From assembly GCA_033725935.1 (NCBI GenBank), contig MU867061.1, positions 1,054,001 to 1,118,000 of the forward strand: DNA of 64,000 bases, written 5' to 3'. Origin of the DNA: Cladorrhinum sp. PSN259 (lineage: Eukaryota; Ascomycota; Sordariomycetes; Sordariales; Podosporaceae). The stretch's first letter is position 1. The number at the start of each line of letters is the position of its first letter. The notes beneath the pieces are model-generated. The model had not been told where the DNA came from. It did no database searches and saw only the letters and a list, made by a program, of their open reading frames with translations. The translations under genes were made by a program, and so were the position numbers. Shown here in pieces: positions 32,081 through 42,856 of this stretch.

Positions 32081-34365
32081 ATGTCGAACACGGCACCTGG
32101 TCAGTCCGGTCCTCACAGTGAGGCCGAGTGCTACAACTGCGGCGTCCGTGGCCACTGGATGGTCGCGTGCCCTGAGCCTACTCGAGAAGTTCCTGCGTAA
32201 GTTCTCAACAGTCTTGTCAACACATGTTCAGCCTTCATTCTAACACTTCTCAGCGGTCTTCAACGTGCTTCACAGCAACAACATGAACGCCATGGTCGCT
32301 CAGAAAAGAATAGCTCACATGACCGTCGAGGGCCAGTTGTAACAAGATACCCAGTCCCTCCTTCCCCCTCTCAGCCCATCCCAGGTTATGGACAGCCAGC
32401 ACCTTCCTCCTATCCACCTGGTGTCCCGCCTCCTCCATCCAACTTACCACCGCCTCCTCCTCCCTCTCATGGTGGTCAAGTTTACGCTCAGCCCGTCTAT
32501 CCTCCACCTCATTTCAACGGGAGTTATCAAGGGCCATCTCCTCAGTACGGGCAGTACAGCGGGTCTGTACCTCCTCCTCCTCCTCCATCGCACTATGGCC
32601 AGCAATATGGACATCCCCAGTATGGTCCGACGTATCTTCCACCAGCCAGTTACTATCCAGCCAGCGCTCCTCCGCCTCCACCTCCCTTTGCCGGCAACCC
32701 CTATCCTCAGCAGTACAGTGCGCCCCCGCCACCGCCCCCTCCCGGTTCAGTGCCCTATGCTGCCCCGCCGCCATACTCTTCACATTTACCGCCTCCTCCG
32801 CCTGAGTACCAATATCCTGTGGCACCAGCTCCCAGCTATGTACCACCTCCACCTGGTCTCTCTTACCCGACACCGCCCCCTGGCTGGAGTCCGCCCGCCT
32901 TTGTGCCGCCGCCTATTCACCTCTCTGGTTCAAAGCAGCCGCAGAACAACCAGAACCACAGAGGAAAGAGGAATCACGGAAACAAGCGCAATCGGGATAG
33001 AAACCGCGATCGCAATGCCAACGATACCCCTTCCAAAGGTGGTGAGAACCCTAGAAGGCAACAGCAGGACCAACAGCAACCGCGGGACCGCCAGCAACAG
33101 CAACAGGACCGCAAGCAGAACCGGCCAAAGAACCAGCAAGAGCAGCAGAAAGAGGCACCAATCAGTGATCAACCAGAGAAGCAGCCCAAGAAGAAAGAGA
33201 GCGAGAAGCCAGCACCCAAGAAGGACAAGGAGAAGAAGGACGAAGGCGAATTTGACTTTGGGTCCGAGAAAGACTTGAAGCTCGTCTTTCCTGAGATCGA
33301 AGTACACCCGGCCGATCCAGTGGGCATTCCTCTTCCATATGAGTACACCGAGGACCCAACCATCCCGCCTGCGTACAATGCAACCTGCATCAAGTCCTCC
33401 TACTTCAACGAGTACGATCTGCCCGAGTTTATCCGCTCGATTCGTGACTCCAAGTCCTGGGCCAGCACGAAGGATGACCCTGCATTTCAGCGGTACCCAG
33501 GCATGGTCACCAGAACATTCCCGCCAGACCAGCACCAGTATTACACATACGAGAAGGCTGATCCTCCCTCTCCGACCGCCGCCATCAAGATGCCACCAAA
33601 GTACAATGTGGACCGGGCAGTGCTAGAGGAGAGGTTGAGGAAGAAGGAGCTCGCTGCTGCTGCTGCTGCGGAAACGCGGCAAAGCAGCGCTCCGGCGAGG
33701 GACCGTTCTGCGCCGGACTCTGTCTCCCCCCGGGAGCGACGGGGTTGGGACAGGGTCGGTCAGGATGGCCGACGAAGTGGGAAGCGGGTCCACGACGTCG
33801 AGGGCGGTCGGGCCGACTCGCGCGACGCCAAGCGTGCCCGGCGCGCCGGCTCTCGCGAGCGGTCCGCGGAGGGCTTCCGTGGCCGGGCCGCCTCGCCGAG
33901 CCGGAGGCGAAGCCTGTCGCCGCCCCGCCGCCGCCGCCGCAGCCGCAGCCCCACTGGCGATCCGTGGGCTCCCCAAGCGGGGGAAACCATTGAGTTTCCT
34001 CCCAACCCACGGAACGACAGTGGGTACCACAGTGGGCACCGGAGTGATGACCGGAGCCCAACCAGGAGCCACAGTCCTGACCGTGGCTACGGCCGCATGT
34101 CTTCGGCAAGCGACCGTGGCAGGTCACGGACTCGGAGTCCATCGCCTCTCACGGCGATGGAGGCCGACCTCCTGGGGATGGTAGGCAGCGACGACGACGA
34201 CGACGCCGGCGCAGTCGAAGAGAAGAAGAAGAAGACGATGACTAATAAGTCCGTCAAGCGACCCCTAGTTGCTGCGGCGTATAGAAAGTAAGTCTTATTC
34301 TATCTACCTTTTGTTGAAATATTGAGTCCGATTCTAACATCTCCCTTTCTAGCCGGCGCTGGTAG
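32081..34365 (+). CDS. Zinc-knuckle, Pro/Tyr-rich, SR-like protein (three exons)
   Basis: The model is join(32081..32196,32254..34287,34353..34365), 720 residues. Residues about 15-30 form one CCHC zinc knuckle (CYNCGVRGHWMVAC), a single-stranded nucleic-acid binding motif. Then come a long Pro/Gly/Tyr-rich region, a Gln/Arg/Lys-rich charged segment (residues about 260-360), and a more globular patch (LVFPEIEVHPADPVGIPLPY; YNATCIKSSYFNEYDLPEFI). The C-terminal third is Arg/Ser-rich with SPSRRRSLSPPRRR-like SR stretches and ends SPLTAMEADLLGMVGSDDDDD and NRRW. The architecture suggests an RNA-binding or mRNP protein. The first stop, a TAG at 34363-34365, depends on the acceptor at 34351-34352. 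A second acceptor would extend the protein (see findings). The exact family is not recognised. Confidence 0.78.
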
Positions 34366-34385
34366 AGCGAGCGTTCCCGGTCAAG

Positions 34386-34956
34386 AAGCCCTTCTCCTCC
34401 TCAAGACAAGCGACGAAGCCGCTCCCGATCACCGGCAAGGTCGATGTCGCCCTTCCGTGCCGCACATTTTAAGCGGTTGCGGACTCGCCCTTTGCGTCGG
34501 ACCATTGAGGACGAGTCACCCTGGAACCAGACCGCAGAGGAGAGAGCACGAGGCCGACCTCTTACCGCCAAAGAGCGAGTACGAGAACGCGCCTATTCTC
34601 CTCTCACGGAGATGGAGCGTGATCTCCTCGGTCTGGTGGACTCGTCATCTTCTGAGAACGAGTGCGAAGAAGAGTCGGATGACGACAAGCCGCCCAAGAA
34701 GCCAGCCCAGCAGTCTGCCAGGGCACCAGCCAAGCAGAATAGAAAGGCACTGGCCAACAAGGATAGGAACCAGCGTCTTCAGGTCAAGAGCAAGGGTCGT
34801 GTTGAGAAGGCCACCAAAAAGGAGATGATCAAGAACGAGCTAGCCGACAAAGCCACCAAGCTGCCCGAGATTTCCTGGAAGAGGCAGAAAGAGAAGCCCA
34901 AGAAGGCAGTCAGCCGGCCCGGTCTCTCCGAGTTGTTCACCAGTCGCCGCTGGTAA
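34386..34956 (+). CDS. Alternative long C-terminal exon (or separate small SR-like gene)
   Basis: A frame open from just after the TAG at 34365 to a TAA at 34954-34956 has clear SR-like content (RSRSPSPPQDKRRSRSRSPA). It has a second version of the neighbour's tail motif (SPLTEMERDLLGLVDSSSSE versus SPLTAMEADLLGMVGSDDDD), and both end in RRW then stop. An AG at 34384-34385 (TCAAG) is in the right phase to splice from the donor at 34288. That would give a 906-residue isoform of the zinc-knuckle protein. If translated alone, the first ATG is at 34444 (MSPFRAAHF, 170 residues). Which of these is used cannot be told from the sequence. Confidence 0.55.
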
Positions 34957-37008
34957 CTTGCAGCTCTCAAACGCGCCTCGCTCGGCCAGGGCCCTTGGCC
35001 TGCGCGAAAATAACGCGTCTCGCTCGCGGCCATGGGCAAAGCAACCGCACGGAGCTCGAACATGGTGCTCGGTCCTTCCTTGTTGCCGTCCACTTTTACT
35101 ATTTGGGGTACCTTCTCCAGGGCTTAAAAATCTTGACGACCTTTTTTTTTTGGAGCTCTTTTTATATGGACTCCTCTTTTTTTTTCAGAGTTCCAGGCTT
35201 CCTTTTTATTTATTATTTTTTTTCTCACGGCGTTGCGGGCTTCCCTCTGATGCCTCGGAATTTTCTTTCTAGCGCGTATCGCGCATTGATGAAACGTTTT
35301 TATAGAACCAAGACGCAAAAGGGGATGGGAGCATACTCATATTGAAGAAGGCGCGGATATTGACATGGACATGGGCATGCGAATTGGCGTTTCCGGGGCT
35401 CTGGTAGTTCATGAGAAATGATCATATAAATTTGCGGCGTCCTTGTTTTTCTCTTCAAGTTCTCTCAGCAAACCGTTTTGTTTGCAGGTAGCTGGAAAGC
35501 AGTTCTTTTATCCGGTCAAGCATTTAGGGATGGGAGGCGTTTGTTTTTCAATCTCATTTTATGGCTGGGCGAGAAATGATTTGAGAAGAATCGGATTCAT
35601 ATAGAATGAATGGGATGGATCAAGAGGGATAAGATGGGATAGATATATATATATGATCCTCAGTCTCACTACTCAAGTGAATTACATTACATTACATACA
35701 TGCCATCGGTTTTCTTTTTGTTTTTCCTTCACTGTTCCGTTCAGAAGAATAGGTTGCATCGAGTCTCTAGGAAAAGCATATCTTGATTTGTGTTTTACTT
35801 GGGAATCAAGAACAGGTTTTGGTTGTATTTGGGAATCAAGACAATGAGGTTGTTTTATTGGAAGATGGGAAATAATAACGATGAATGAATGGAACACGGA
35901 AATGCAAAACATGATTCTGCTTTTATTTTTTGAGAGTGAGTACTTCTTTCCTAACGCTCTTTATTAAATGCGACATTATCATCATTATTATCATCCATTG
36001 TGATTTCACACTTTTTCCAAACTAAAGGTCATCATGAATTCGTGATTTCTTTTCCACATTGACAAATTGCATATGATTGCTCCCAGCGTGGTAACTTTGA
36101 GTACATCTAGTATCCAGTCATACTTTTCTCCGTTGAACACTGCACTCACCCTTTGTTTTCATCATCACCATCACACACACACACACAAGTACAATCTAAT
36201 GCTTGAACGTTTGTTAGCTCGGTACATGCCCCATAAAAACCAAGAACAGAAACAAGGTATAGAAGCCAAGAAAAGATGCAAACCGTAAGGTATTAGATAC
36301 CTATGCAGGTCGGGATGATATCCAATATGCGTAGAAAAAAGTCAAGAATGCATTAACAGAAGCTGAATATACGTAAAAAGAAGTCAGGAATGCATTAATA
36401 AAAGCTGAGCGGGCGTATAAATAAGAGAAATAGGCATAGGAAAGTGTGAATTGGGCGTGTACCGCGCTAACAAACGTTCAAGCATTAGATTGTACGCAGG
36501 ATACCAGTGAAACCACAGTATCAAAAAAACAAGTCTGAGTGACTGGAAGTTTAGATTTGTGTGGCTTTTAAGAAACTCACCCTTTTTTGTTTGTTCATCA
36601 CATCCCATGGCTATCTTATGACCATCCATCCAGTATAATTATTACCAAACCAAACCAAACAAAATAAAGTTGCGTTTGTTACCTCTTTGTATTTTCGTTC
36701 AACTCGGCTTAGTCGGATCAGTTTAATATTGCATTGAGAACCTTGGTATCGTGTGGAACCTTGAGAAGGAGGAGGAGGAGAGAAGAAGCAAGAGCATATA
36801 GAGATTCACAAGGATAGTTATGAGGAGGCATCGTGTCTCATGAAAATTCAAAGGAGCAAGTGTTTACTGAAGCTGGCAATCACCTGGCACGCAGTCCAGG
36901 GGATCATCACTTGTGTGTGTGAAAAATCACCAAGCAAGAGTAAATTAAAGAAATGGAACTTACATTCACGCTGTGAGGACCAATAGAAAAACTGGTTGAT
37001 GAAGACAT
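34957..37008. other. AT-rich intergenic region containing a MITE
   Basis: Apart from the inverted-repeat element at 36190-36494, the stretch is A/T-rich with T-runs (35140-35230). It has an ACATT repeat at 35685-35698 and a small direct repeat (TTGGGAATCAAGA) at about 35799 and 35829. No gene is supported. Confidence 0.5.
36190..36494. mobile_element. MITE-like element with 43-bp terminal inverted repeats
   Basis: Positions 36189-36231 and 36453-36495 are inverted copies of each other, with only two mismatches in 43 bases. The shared end is CAATCTAATGCTTGAACG, flanked on both sides by TA. This fits a TA target-site duplication of a Tc1/mariner-type non-autonomous element. The 305-bp element has no coding capacity. 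Inside are two tandem copies of about 42 bp (around 36330-36415, sharing AATGCATTAA and AAGCTGA). It was probably mobilised by a transposase from elsewhere in the genome. Confidence 0.85.
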
Positions 37009-38314
37009 CTAATCCTCACTGTCGAGCTCGTCTTCCTCAGGAAAGTGGGAGTGCACCCACTCCAGGAGCACACTCAAATCCGGGGCGTCGACGAGGAGGC
37101 ATTGTTTCTTTGGTATGCAATAATAGAGTATTGGGAGAACTTTGATTTAATACTTCGCTCTCTCGCAACTAAAAAAAATAAAAAATTTGAAATGCACTTG
37201 AAGCTGCTACTGCTATCAATATAATAACACACATGATCGACTGTCGGAACGCTGATGTGTTGGCTTGCTTGTGAGTAGAAATGTTTCGTACCACAGTGCC
37301 CCTGTCCCTTCTATCTGATCCAATCTCAAGTGAAATGTAAGATTGGCGCATTCTTTACTCCTCTGAGGAACCCAAGGGATCCGAGGAAACTGAGGAGCCT
37401 GTGGTCGCTGTTTAGGAGTCTGCTGTAGCACGCTGATGTCAATGTTCGTAGTTCACCCTGTCGTCATTACATAATGGACATGCAAGAGAGTCGGTAAATG
37501 CGGATTGCTGCTCCCTATCAATGAACGGCGTGAGCCGCCAATATTCCTCCTTATTATAGTCCAAATTCTCAAAGACCTTGCCTCCATGGCAAAGATTACA
37601 GCGGCCTTTATCAATGTACTCGATGATATCAGGGATTGTGATGTCCCAATATAGCTTTTCGATGTCGCGAGTATTCCAGTCGAGGATGATCTCAAATTCT
37701 GAGCACTCCAACATCTCAGATAAAGGAGGGATCTCAAAGGTTGATTCGTAGTAGGCGTCGCCGGGTTTGCAGTCTATCCCCGTCATATCTAAACCCAAAA
37801 GTTCTTCTACAAGACCACGACTTTCTAAATCACGGGCGCGAGCAAGGGTAACATTTATCCTCATGGCTTCTTCCGGGGTGGCGCCATAGTTGATGAAGGA
37901 CCGCAGAGTCCGCATGCTCGACGGGTGGTCTATGTTCCTAGCAAGTAGGCGGCGGTTCCCGTCTGGCTGATTAAGATCAAACTCGTGTCGGACACAATGA
38001 AGGGTGTACGCCAGGCAGTTTTGAAGAGAAGGAATATTCGAAGGGGTTGTAGAGACCAGCGTTGCCTTGAAAAACGAGTATACCGAATACGAGCTGGATT
38101 GGACTTCTCTGAGAATGTGATCCTCCATTTCGGCTGGAAGTGGGTCGCCGTCCTTCTTATGATAAAAACTCAGTCGTGGCTTCTGCTTTGCACCCCATAA
38201 GAGGAACCGGCGAAGGAACTGTATGGCGATGCTGGTCTCATCGATGAGGAAGAGTCTGTCTTTCAAGAAGCCCGCGGGGTCGTTCTCGAGTCGAGCGGGG
38301 ACAAGTAGATGCAT
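37009..38314 (-). pseudogene. Hypothetical protein with CxxC pairs, coding sequence apparently continuing past a frameshift
   Basis: The main open frame, 37439-38314, starts at an ATG and encodes 291 residues. It is a soluble, acidic protein with two CxxC pairs near the C-terminus (GRCNLCHGG and LACPLCNDD) that could bind one zinc ion. It stops at VNYEH. Immediately after, with the frame moved by one base, coding-like sequence goes on (VLQQTPKQRPQAPQFPRIPW, then NLTFHLRLDQIEGTGALWYE). Further down, 37009-37108 reads KQCLLVDAPDLSVLLEWVHS and an acidic end DELDSED before a TAG. No plausible intron explains the first change of frame. It may be a disrupted gene, a shorter functional protein ending at 37439, or a sequence error. 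I do not recognise the family. Confidence 0.5.
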
Positions 38315-38870
38315 ATTGATGTCTGTTGGTTGATGGGAAATCTACGTTGTTGTTATTGTTGTTGTTGTTTTAGTATGTTTTCTCTGGTTTGGGGACAAAC
38401 CAAGAAACGTTGCATGCTGCAGGGAAATTGATTCAAAACCAGATCTCCCCAGTGGTGACGTGTGTCTCGGGGAATTGCAGATTCCATGTTCCCACACTGA
38501 GCGCGCGTCCATTGAGAGGAAGTCACGACTTGATTTTAATGCACGCCGCATCTTGCACACTCGTGGCTCAAGGTAGTTACCAGTCTGGCACAAGCCAATA
38601 GGCACCTGCACCTGACACACGACCAAAATTATCCTTTCAGGCAAGAGAATTCGAAAAATGACAATATTCAGGTAGCTACAGTCTATGTCCAATTTCAACG
38701 CAACAGATCAGGAGAATCAAATTACCGATAAACAAAAATGCAAGATATTTACAAGGTACCTATTTACAAGTGGGTATATTATTAATTGATATTATATGCA
38801 TGTATGTGCTTTCCTACTCTTTCTTTAAAGCCCCTTTTCCTCCCTTTGTTTCCTGTTACTGATAATAATC
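38315..38870. other. Short intergenic spacer
   Basis: A (GTT)n run lies at about 38346-38370 near the start of the minus-strand hypothetical gene. The rest is AT-rich, including the 3' flank of the oxidase gene. Nothing else seen. Confidence 0.5.
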
Positions 38871-40409
38871 TCAAGCAGCAGGAGCATAGAAGCTGAAGCG
38901 CCCCTCAGGATCGTACTTGTTCTTGAGGGTGGCCAACCTGTTCAGCCGCCAGCTGTCGTGACCGTACCAATCGCCGACCTGCTCGTCACCATAGGCGTAG
39001 TTGACGTAGGTATGAAGCTGGGATCTGTCGCTGCCGGCCTTGAGGATGTTGCGGAGCTGGTTACCGGCGACGCGGGCCTGCTCGTGGAGGGCCGGGTTGC
39101 TGGTGTCGGGCATGTACTGGATCAAGGGAGCGACGAGGAGGTTATCCTGGCGCCAGGCGTAAGCAGCCTCGGCGGCGGGCTTGGCCTTGACACCCTGGGT
39201 GGGGTAGCCCTCAAACATGAAGAGAGAGTTGGCAAAGGGACCGGTGGCGTTGGTGATGGAGGCGAAGGCGTTGTACAGCTGCCGCTGGGCGGTGGCGTTG
39301 TACCGCTCGAGGTAGATGGGGAAGCGGGGATTGGCGGCGCCCGTCTTCTGGCACGGGGGGCCGTCCATGTTGATGCCGACCCAGGCGGAGACGTCTCTGT
39401 AGGTTCCGGTGTTGGGAGTGGAGGCGATGGGACCGAGAACCTCGAAGGGGGCGACATAGGCGGGGTTGACGGCGGTGACACCCTCCTGGATGATGTAGAA
39501 CTCCATGACGGGGCCGTTGGGGTCGATGGCGGGGACATTCATCCAGTAGGACCAGTTGATAACGTCGACGGCCTGGGTTCCGTTGCCGGCGAGGAAGACC
39601 TCGTTGGCGGTCTGGTAAAGCTCCTGTACCTTGTCGCCGGTGAACATGAGGGTCTGGATGGCCCAGTTGGTGTGCTGGATGGGGTAGATCTTGGTGGTGA
39701 CCTGCGTGACGATGCCGAAGTTGTGGCCGGCGCCGCGCATGGCCCACCAGAGGTCCGAGTTGGGGCCCGTGGGGGTAACGGTCTTGATGGAGCCGTCGGC
39801 GAGGACAATTCTCAACGAGGTCCACTGGTCGGAAATGAGACCGTGACGGCCCTGGAGCCAACCGTGACCACCGCCGAGAGCGGGACCCATGTAGCTGACG
39901 CACTCGCAGGTACCAGTGACGGCCTGCTTTCCGGCGGCCCAGAGGGTGTCGATGAGGAGCTTGGAGTTGGTACCGCCGCCGACTTTGGCAGTCTGGCCGT
40001 TGGGGGCAATGGTGACGCTGTTGAGCTTGCGGATGTTGATGGCGATACCCCAGGTCATATCCTTGAGCGTGGTGATGGCGCCGTGGACTCCATTGTACGC
40101 CAGAAAGGGAATTTCGCATCTGCTGGCCATCTGCACAATCTTGACGACATCATTCTCGGTAGCAGGGAGGATGGTGATGTTGACGGTGGGAGTGCCAACA
40201 TTGGACCATCTTTGGGAAACCGAAGTCCAACCGGGTGAGGTGGGCAGGAAGATCTCAGCATCCTTTGAGAGGCTCTTACCAAGGTTCCAGAAATCAGTCC
40301 AGCCACAGTCCTTGCCCTTCGGGGGTCCGGGGTTGTGGTGGTGTCCAGGATGGGCCTCGGCGGCCGTAGCGAGTGCCGCCACTTGCACGGCGAGGGTAGA
40401 CCAATGCAT
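38871..40409 (-). CDS. Secreted BBE-type FAD-linked oxidase (berberine-bridge-like)
   Basis: An intronless 512-residue gene starting at the ATG at 40409. The open frame extends upstream, but the signal peptide (MHWSTLAVQVAALATAAEA, cut before HPGHH) fixes this start. It is a PCMH/VAO-fold FAD oxidase. FAD attachment sites are both visible: the His in YNGVHGAITTL (about residue 125) and the Cys in TGTCECVSYMGPALGGGHGW (about residue 190), which suggests a bicovalently bound flavin. The C-terminal BBE segment reads WYGHDSWRLNRLATLKNKYD. Such secreted enzymes oxidise sugars, oligosaccharides or aromatic alcohols; the substrate cannot be read here. Codon usage is very GC-rich at third positions, suggesting high expression. 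A TATATAA box at 40525-40519 lies about 110 bp upstream. Confidence 0.92.
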   Translation of the reverse strand: MHWSTLAVQVAALATAAEAHPGHHHNPGPPKGKDCGWTDFWNLGKSLSKDAEIFLPTSPGWTSVSQRWSNVGTPTVNITILPATENDVVKIVQMASRCEIPFLAYNGVHGAITTLKDMTWGIAINIRKLNSVTIAPNGQTAKVGGGTNSKLLIDTLWAAGKQAVTGTCECVSYMGPALGGGHGWLQGRHGLISDQWTSLRIVLADGSIKTVTPTGPNSDLWWAMRGAGHNFGIVTQVTTKIYPIQHTNWAIQTLMFTGDKVQELYQTANEVFLAGNGTQAVDVINWSYWMNVPAIDPNGPVMEFYIIQEGVTAVNPAYVAPFEVLGPIASTPNTGTYRDVSAWVGINMDGPPCQKTGAANPRFPIYLERYNATAQRQLYNAFASITNATGPFANSLFMFEGYPTQGVKAKPAAEAAYAWRQDNLLVAPLIQYMPDTSNPALHEQARVAGNQLRNILKAGSDRSQLHTYVNYAYGDEQVGDWYGHDSWRLNRLATLKNKYDPEGRFSFYAPAA

Positions 40410-41554
40410 TTTGGGGGGAGGGGTGGAGGACTGAAAGGAAGGAAGAGGGAAGAAGAAAGCACTGATCGGGTAGCTTCCTTTCGGTTCAGGCCGACCGAGA
40501 GTCAGGTCGCATCGCTTATTATATAGCTGTTGAATGATCACTTCGCACGGCGCTCCGGAAGAACCATGTCGTCGGGTCCAGTGCGACGCGGGAAACGCAA
40601 TCCAAAACTGCCATGGGGTCCATACCATCCATGCCAGCCATGTGTTGCGTTGCATCCGGTTCCCTCCTTCTCTGGGCAACCCCCTCATCCGTCAGAGGGT
40701 GGGGGGCAGGGTGGCCACTCCCGGCCCCTGAGATAGTGCAGCGCGAGAATAAACAAATCAGGAAAGGTATGTTCAGGAAACACACACCATGCAATATTTC
40801 CAATCTCTAAAACGACCTTAAGAGGGTTAGGAATCCATGCCAATTCGACTTATGCATAATAGTTTTGACGCCATCCTTGGGAGACCCCACGAGCCGGACA
40901 AGAAGCACCCCAGAGGAGGCGCTAGTGTATGAGTTGACAAAGCTACGTGCCACCAAGTCGCCGACGTGCATTCCAGCGTGTCGGTAATTGCAACCATCCA
41001 CTGTGTAGCACAAGTGTCGAACTAGGAAGTGTATTCCGGTTTGGCTAAAAAGCCTCAACTGTCGAGAAGTCTCCCCTTATTACTCCGCCCAGAGTCAACG
41101 ACTCCTCTTGGCTCGGATCCATCAGGGTCCATATCATCTCCATACAAACTCACCAACTCGTTATCAGTCTATTTATGCCCCTGAAGCCCCTATCAAGCTC
41201 CGCACTCGGCAGTGTGACGCCCCCATTGAAGAAGAAAATAAAAAAGTCGCAGTGTAGAGCACGCGATGCAACCATGTCGACCATACAAACATGCAGGAGT
41301 GTTCAAGGGCTTGTTGATCCTGCAGTCCACGGGAGGGAGGCGGATTAGGGAGTTTCTGCAGAATATAGGCAGTCATGGAGAGCTTTGTTATAAAACGGGG
41401 CGCAAGAAGCTCGTTTTCGCTCCATTTTGCCTCCTTGTTCCTTTTCTGGCCTGACGCTCTGTTGATCTTGTCCTTTCCCGAGACATCTTCAGGCTCCCCC
41501 CCATAACACACGGATGAGCTTCCTCCACTTCGCTAGGCCCCAAGTTTCCAATAT
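40410..41554. other. Divergent promoter region of the oxidase and the rhodopsin-like gene
   Basis: A 1.1-kb region between two divergent genes. It carries the TATA box noted for the oxidase. No further gene is supported. Confidence 0.5.
40519..40525 (-). promoter_or_regulatory. TATA box of the BBE oxidase gene
   Basis: TATATAA on the minus strand, about 110 bp upstream of the ATG at 40409. It is a plausible core promoter for a strongly expressed secreted enzyme. The assignment is from sequence and spacing only. Confidence 0.55.
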
Positions 41555-42856
41555 ATGGCGTCACAATCGTCCGACCCTGCTGCGGAAGCAGCCACCATGG
41601 AGACCGCTTTGGCCGCCGCCCGCAGCTTCGACATTACTCTATGGACTCTCTACGCGGTGGGTGTCGTCATCACAGCGTTGAGAACCTACTCCCGCGTCAA
41701 GCAGGTTAGCTTCAAGAGATTTGACATCGACGACTATCTCGCCTGGGTCGCCATTCTGCTCTACAGTCTACAGTCAACTCTAGGATATGAGATCGGCAAC
41801 CTGGCCCAGGGTCTAGCCAACAATGGCATGACAGACAAACAGCGAATCAACCTGTCACCCCTTGACCCGGAGTGGGAAATGCGGGTGATAGGGTCCAAGA
41901 TCCAAGTTGCCGGTTGGACATGTTACTCGACGCTGATGGCGGTGCTCAAGTTCGCCATGCTCTTCTTCTACCTCCGCCTCACCAACGGCTTGGGTCGAAA
42001 CCATCGCTTGTGGGTTCACGCAGGGTTCGGTCTCGTTGCAGCAGGTTATATCGCCTCGGTCCTCGCCGTGCTTCTATCATGCCTGCCTTTCCACAAGTAC
42101 TGGCAGATCAACCCGAACCCCGGCATCATGTGCCAGCCCGCCATCTCCCCATCTGTCGTCTGGGCCTCCTACGCCGCCAACCTTTCGACCGATTTATACC
42201 TTATCGCCATCCCTCTCCCTCTGCTCTGGGGCTCGAGCCTCCGCCTCATCGAAAAGATTGCTTCGACCTTGGTCCTCGGCGCAGGTATCTTTGTCCTCGT
42301 CTGCGCAACCCTCAAAACAGTCTTTGTCATCGTCGACGATGTCCACGGTGCCGAGCTGGCCGGTACATGGGGTACAAGAGAAGCCTTTGTGGCCGTCGTC
42401 ACCACCAATCTGCCCATGGTGTTCCCATTGTTAAAGAGCTGGCTCAAGCCCCTCTTTGGCAGCACGTTTGGTCGGAACACCTCGGACAAGTACGACACCC
42501 CCAAGGACTTCCAAACCATCGGCGGTGGCAGGCCTGGAGATGACCATTCAAGGAGTCGACGTACCAACACGCGCACGAACCGTCTGACGAATATTACGTT
42601 TACGGAAAGCGAGGAACGCATCATGATGGATGAGATGAAGCAGAGCAACATCAAGACCAAGACGACGACTATGGCTTCTGCCGATAACGACCACGGGAGG
42701 AGTCACGGAGACGGCGATCATCATGGGCAGGGCGGGAACTCGGGACCGAAGGGTATTGTTGTGCACACCGAATTTAATGTTGCTGAGGATAACAGCAGCC
42801 AGCATCACTCTGAGGTGTCGCAGGCACCGCCTACCCGTGCTCATGAGGCGTGGTAA
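41555..42856 (+). CDS. Fungal rhodopsin-like integral membrane protein
   Basis: An intronless 433-residue gene. Seven hydrophobic segments follow a short N-terminal arm, beginning with ITLWTLYAVGVVITALRTYS. The family pattern of the fungal rhodopsin-domain/PTH11-related proteins is visible: FDIDDYLAWVAILLYSLQST after helix 1, LRLTNGLGRNHRLW before helix 4, LSTDLYLIAIPLPLLW in helix 5 and FVAVVTTNLPMVFPLLKSW at the end. There is no CFEM cysteine domain at the N-terminus. The C-terminal 110 residues are hydrophilic, with His- and Gly-rich stretches (DNDHGRSHGDGDHHGQGG). Members are often thought to be receptor-like, but no ligand or signalling partner is known to me for this subtype. Confidence 0.88.
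   Translation: MASQSSDPAAEAATMETALAAARSFDITLWTLYAVGVVITALRTYSRVKQVSFKRFDIDDYLAWVAILLYSLQSTLGYEIGNLAQGLANNGMTDKQRINLSPLDPEWEMRVIGSKIQVAGWTCYSTLMAVLKFAMLFFYLRLTNGLGRNHRLWVHAGFGLVAAGYIASVLAVLLSCLPFHKYWQINPNPGIMCQPAISPSVVWASYAANLSTDLYLIAIPLPLLWGSSLRLIEKIASTLVLGAGIFVLVCATLKTVFVIVDDVHGAELAGTWGTREAFVAVVTTNLPMVFPLLKSWLKPLFGSTFGRNTSDKYDTPKDFQTIGGGRPGDDHSRSRRTNTRTNRLTNITFTESEERIMMDEMKQSNIKTKTTTMASADNDHGRSHGDGDHHGQGGNSGPKGIVVHTEFNVAEDNSSQHHSEVSQAPPTRAHEAW

Noticed and set aside
31672..32121. 149-codon open frame overlapping the zinc-knuckle gene start
   Set aside because: It is made largely of the TTCACT repeat and overlaps the true ATG at 32081 in another frame.
34363..34956. Stop-codon readthrough of the TAG at 34363-34365
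   Set aside because: The downstream frame is coding-like and in phase, but the context TAG AGC is not a known efficient readthrough context. An in-phase alternative acceptor at 34384-34385 explains the arrangement more simply.
38958..40238. 426-codon open frame on the plus strand opposite the BBE oxidase gene
   Set aside because: It is a Gly/Val/Asp-rich shadow caused by the oxidase gene's extreme third-position GC bias. It has no recognisable domain, while the opposite strand encodes a complete oxidase with signal peptide and cofactor sites.
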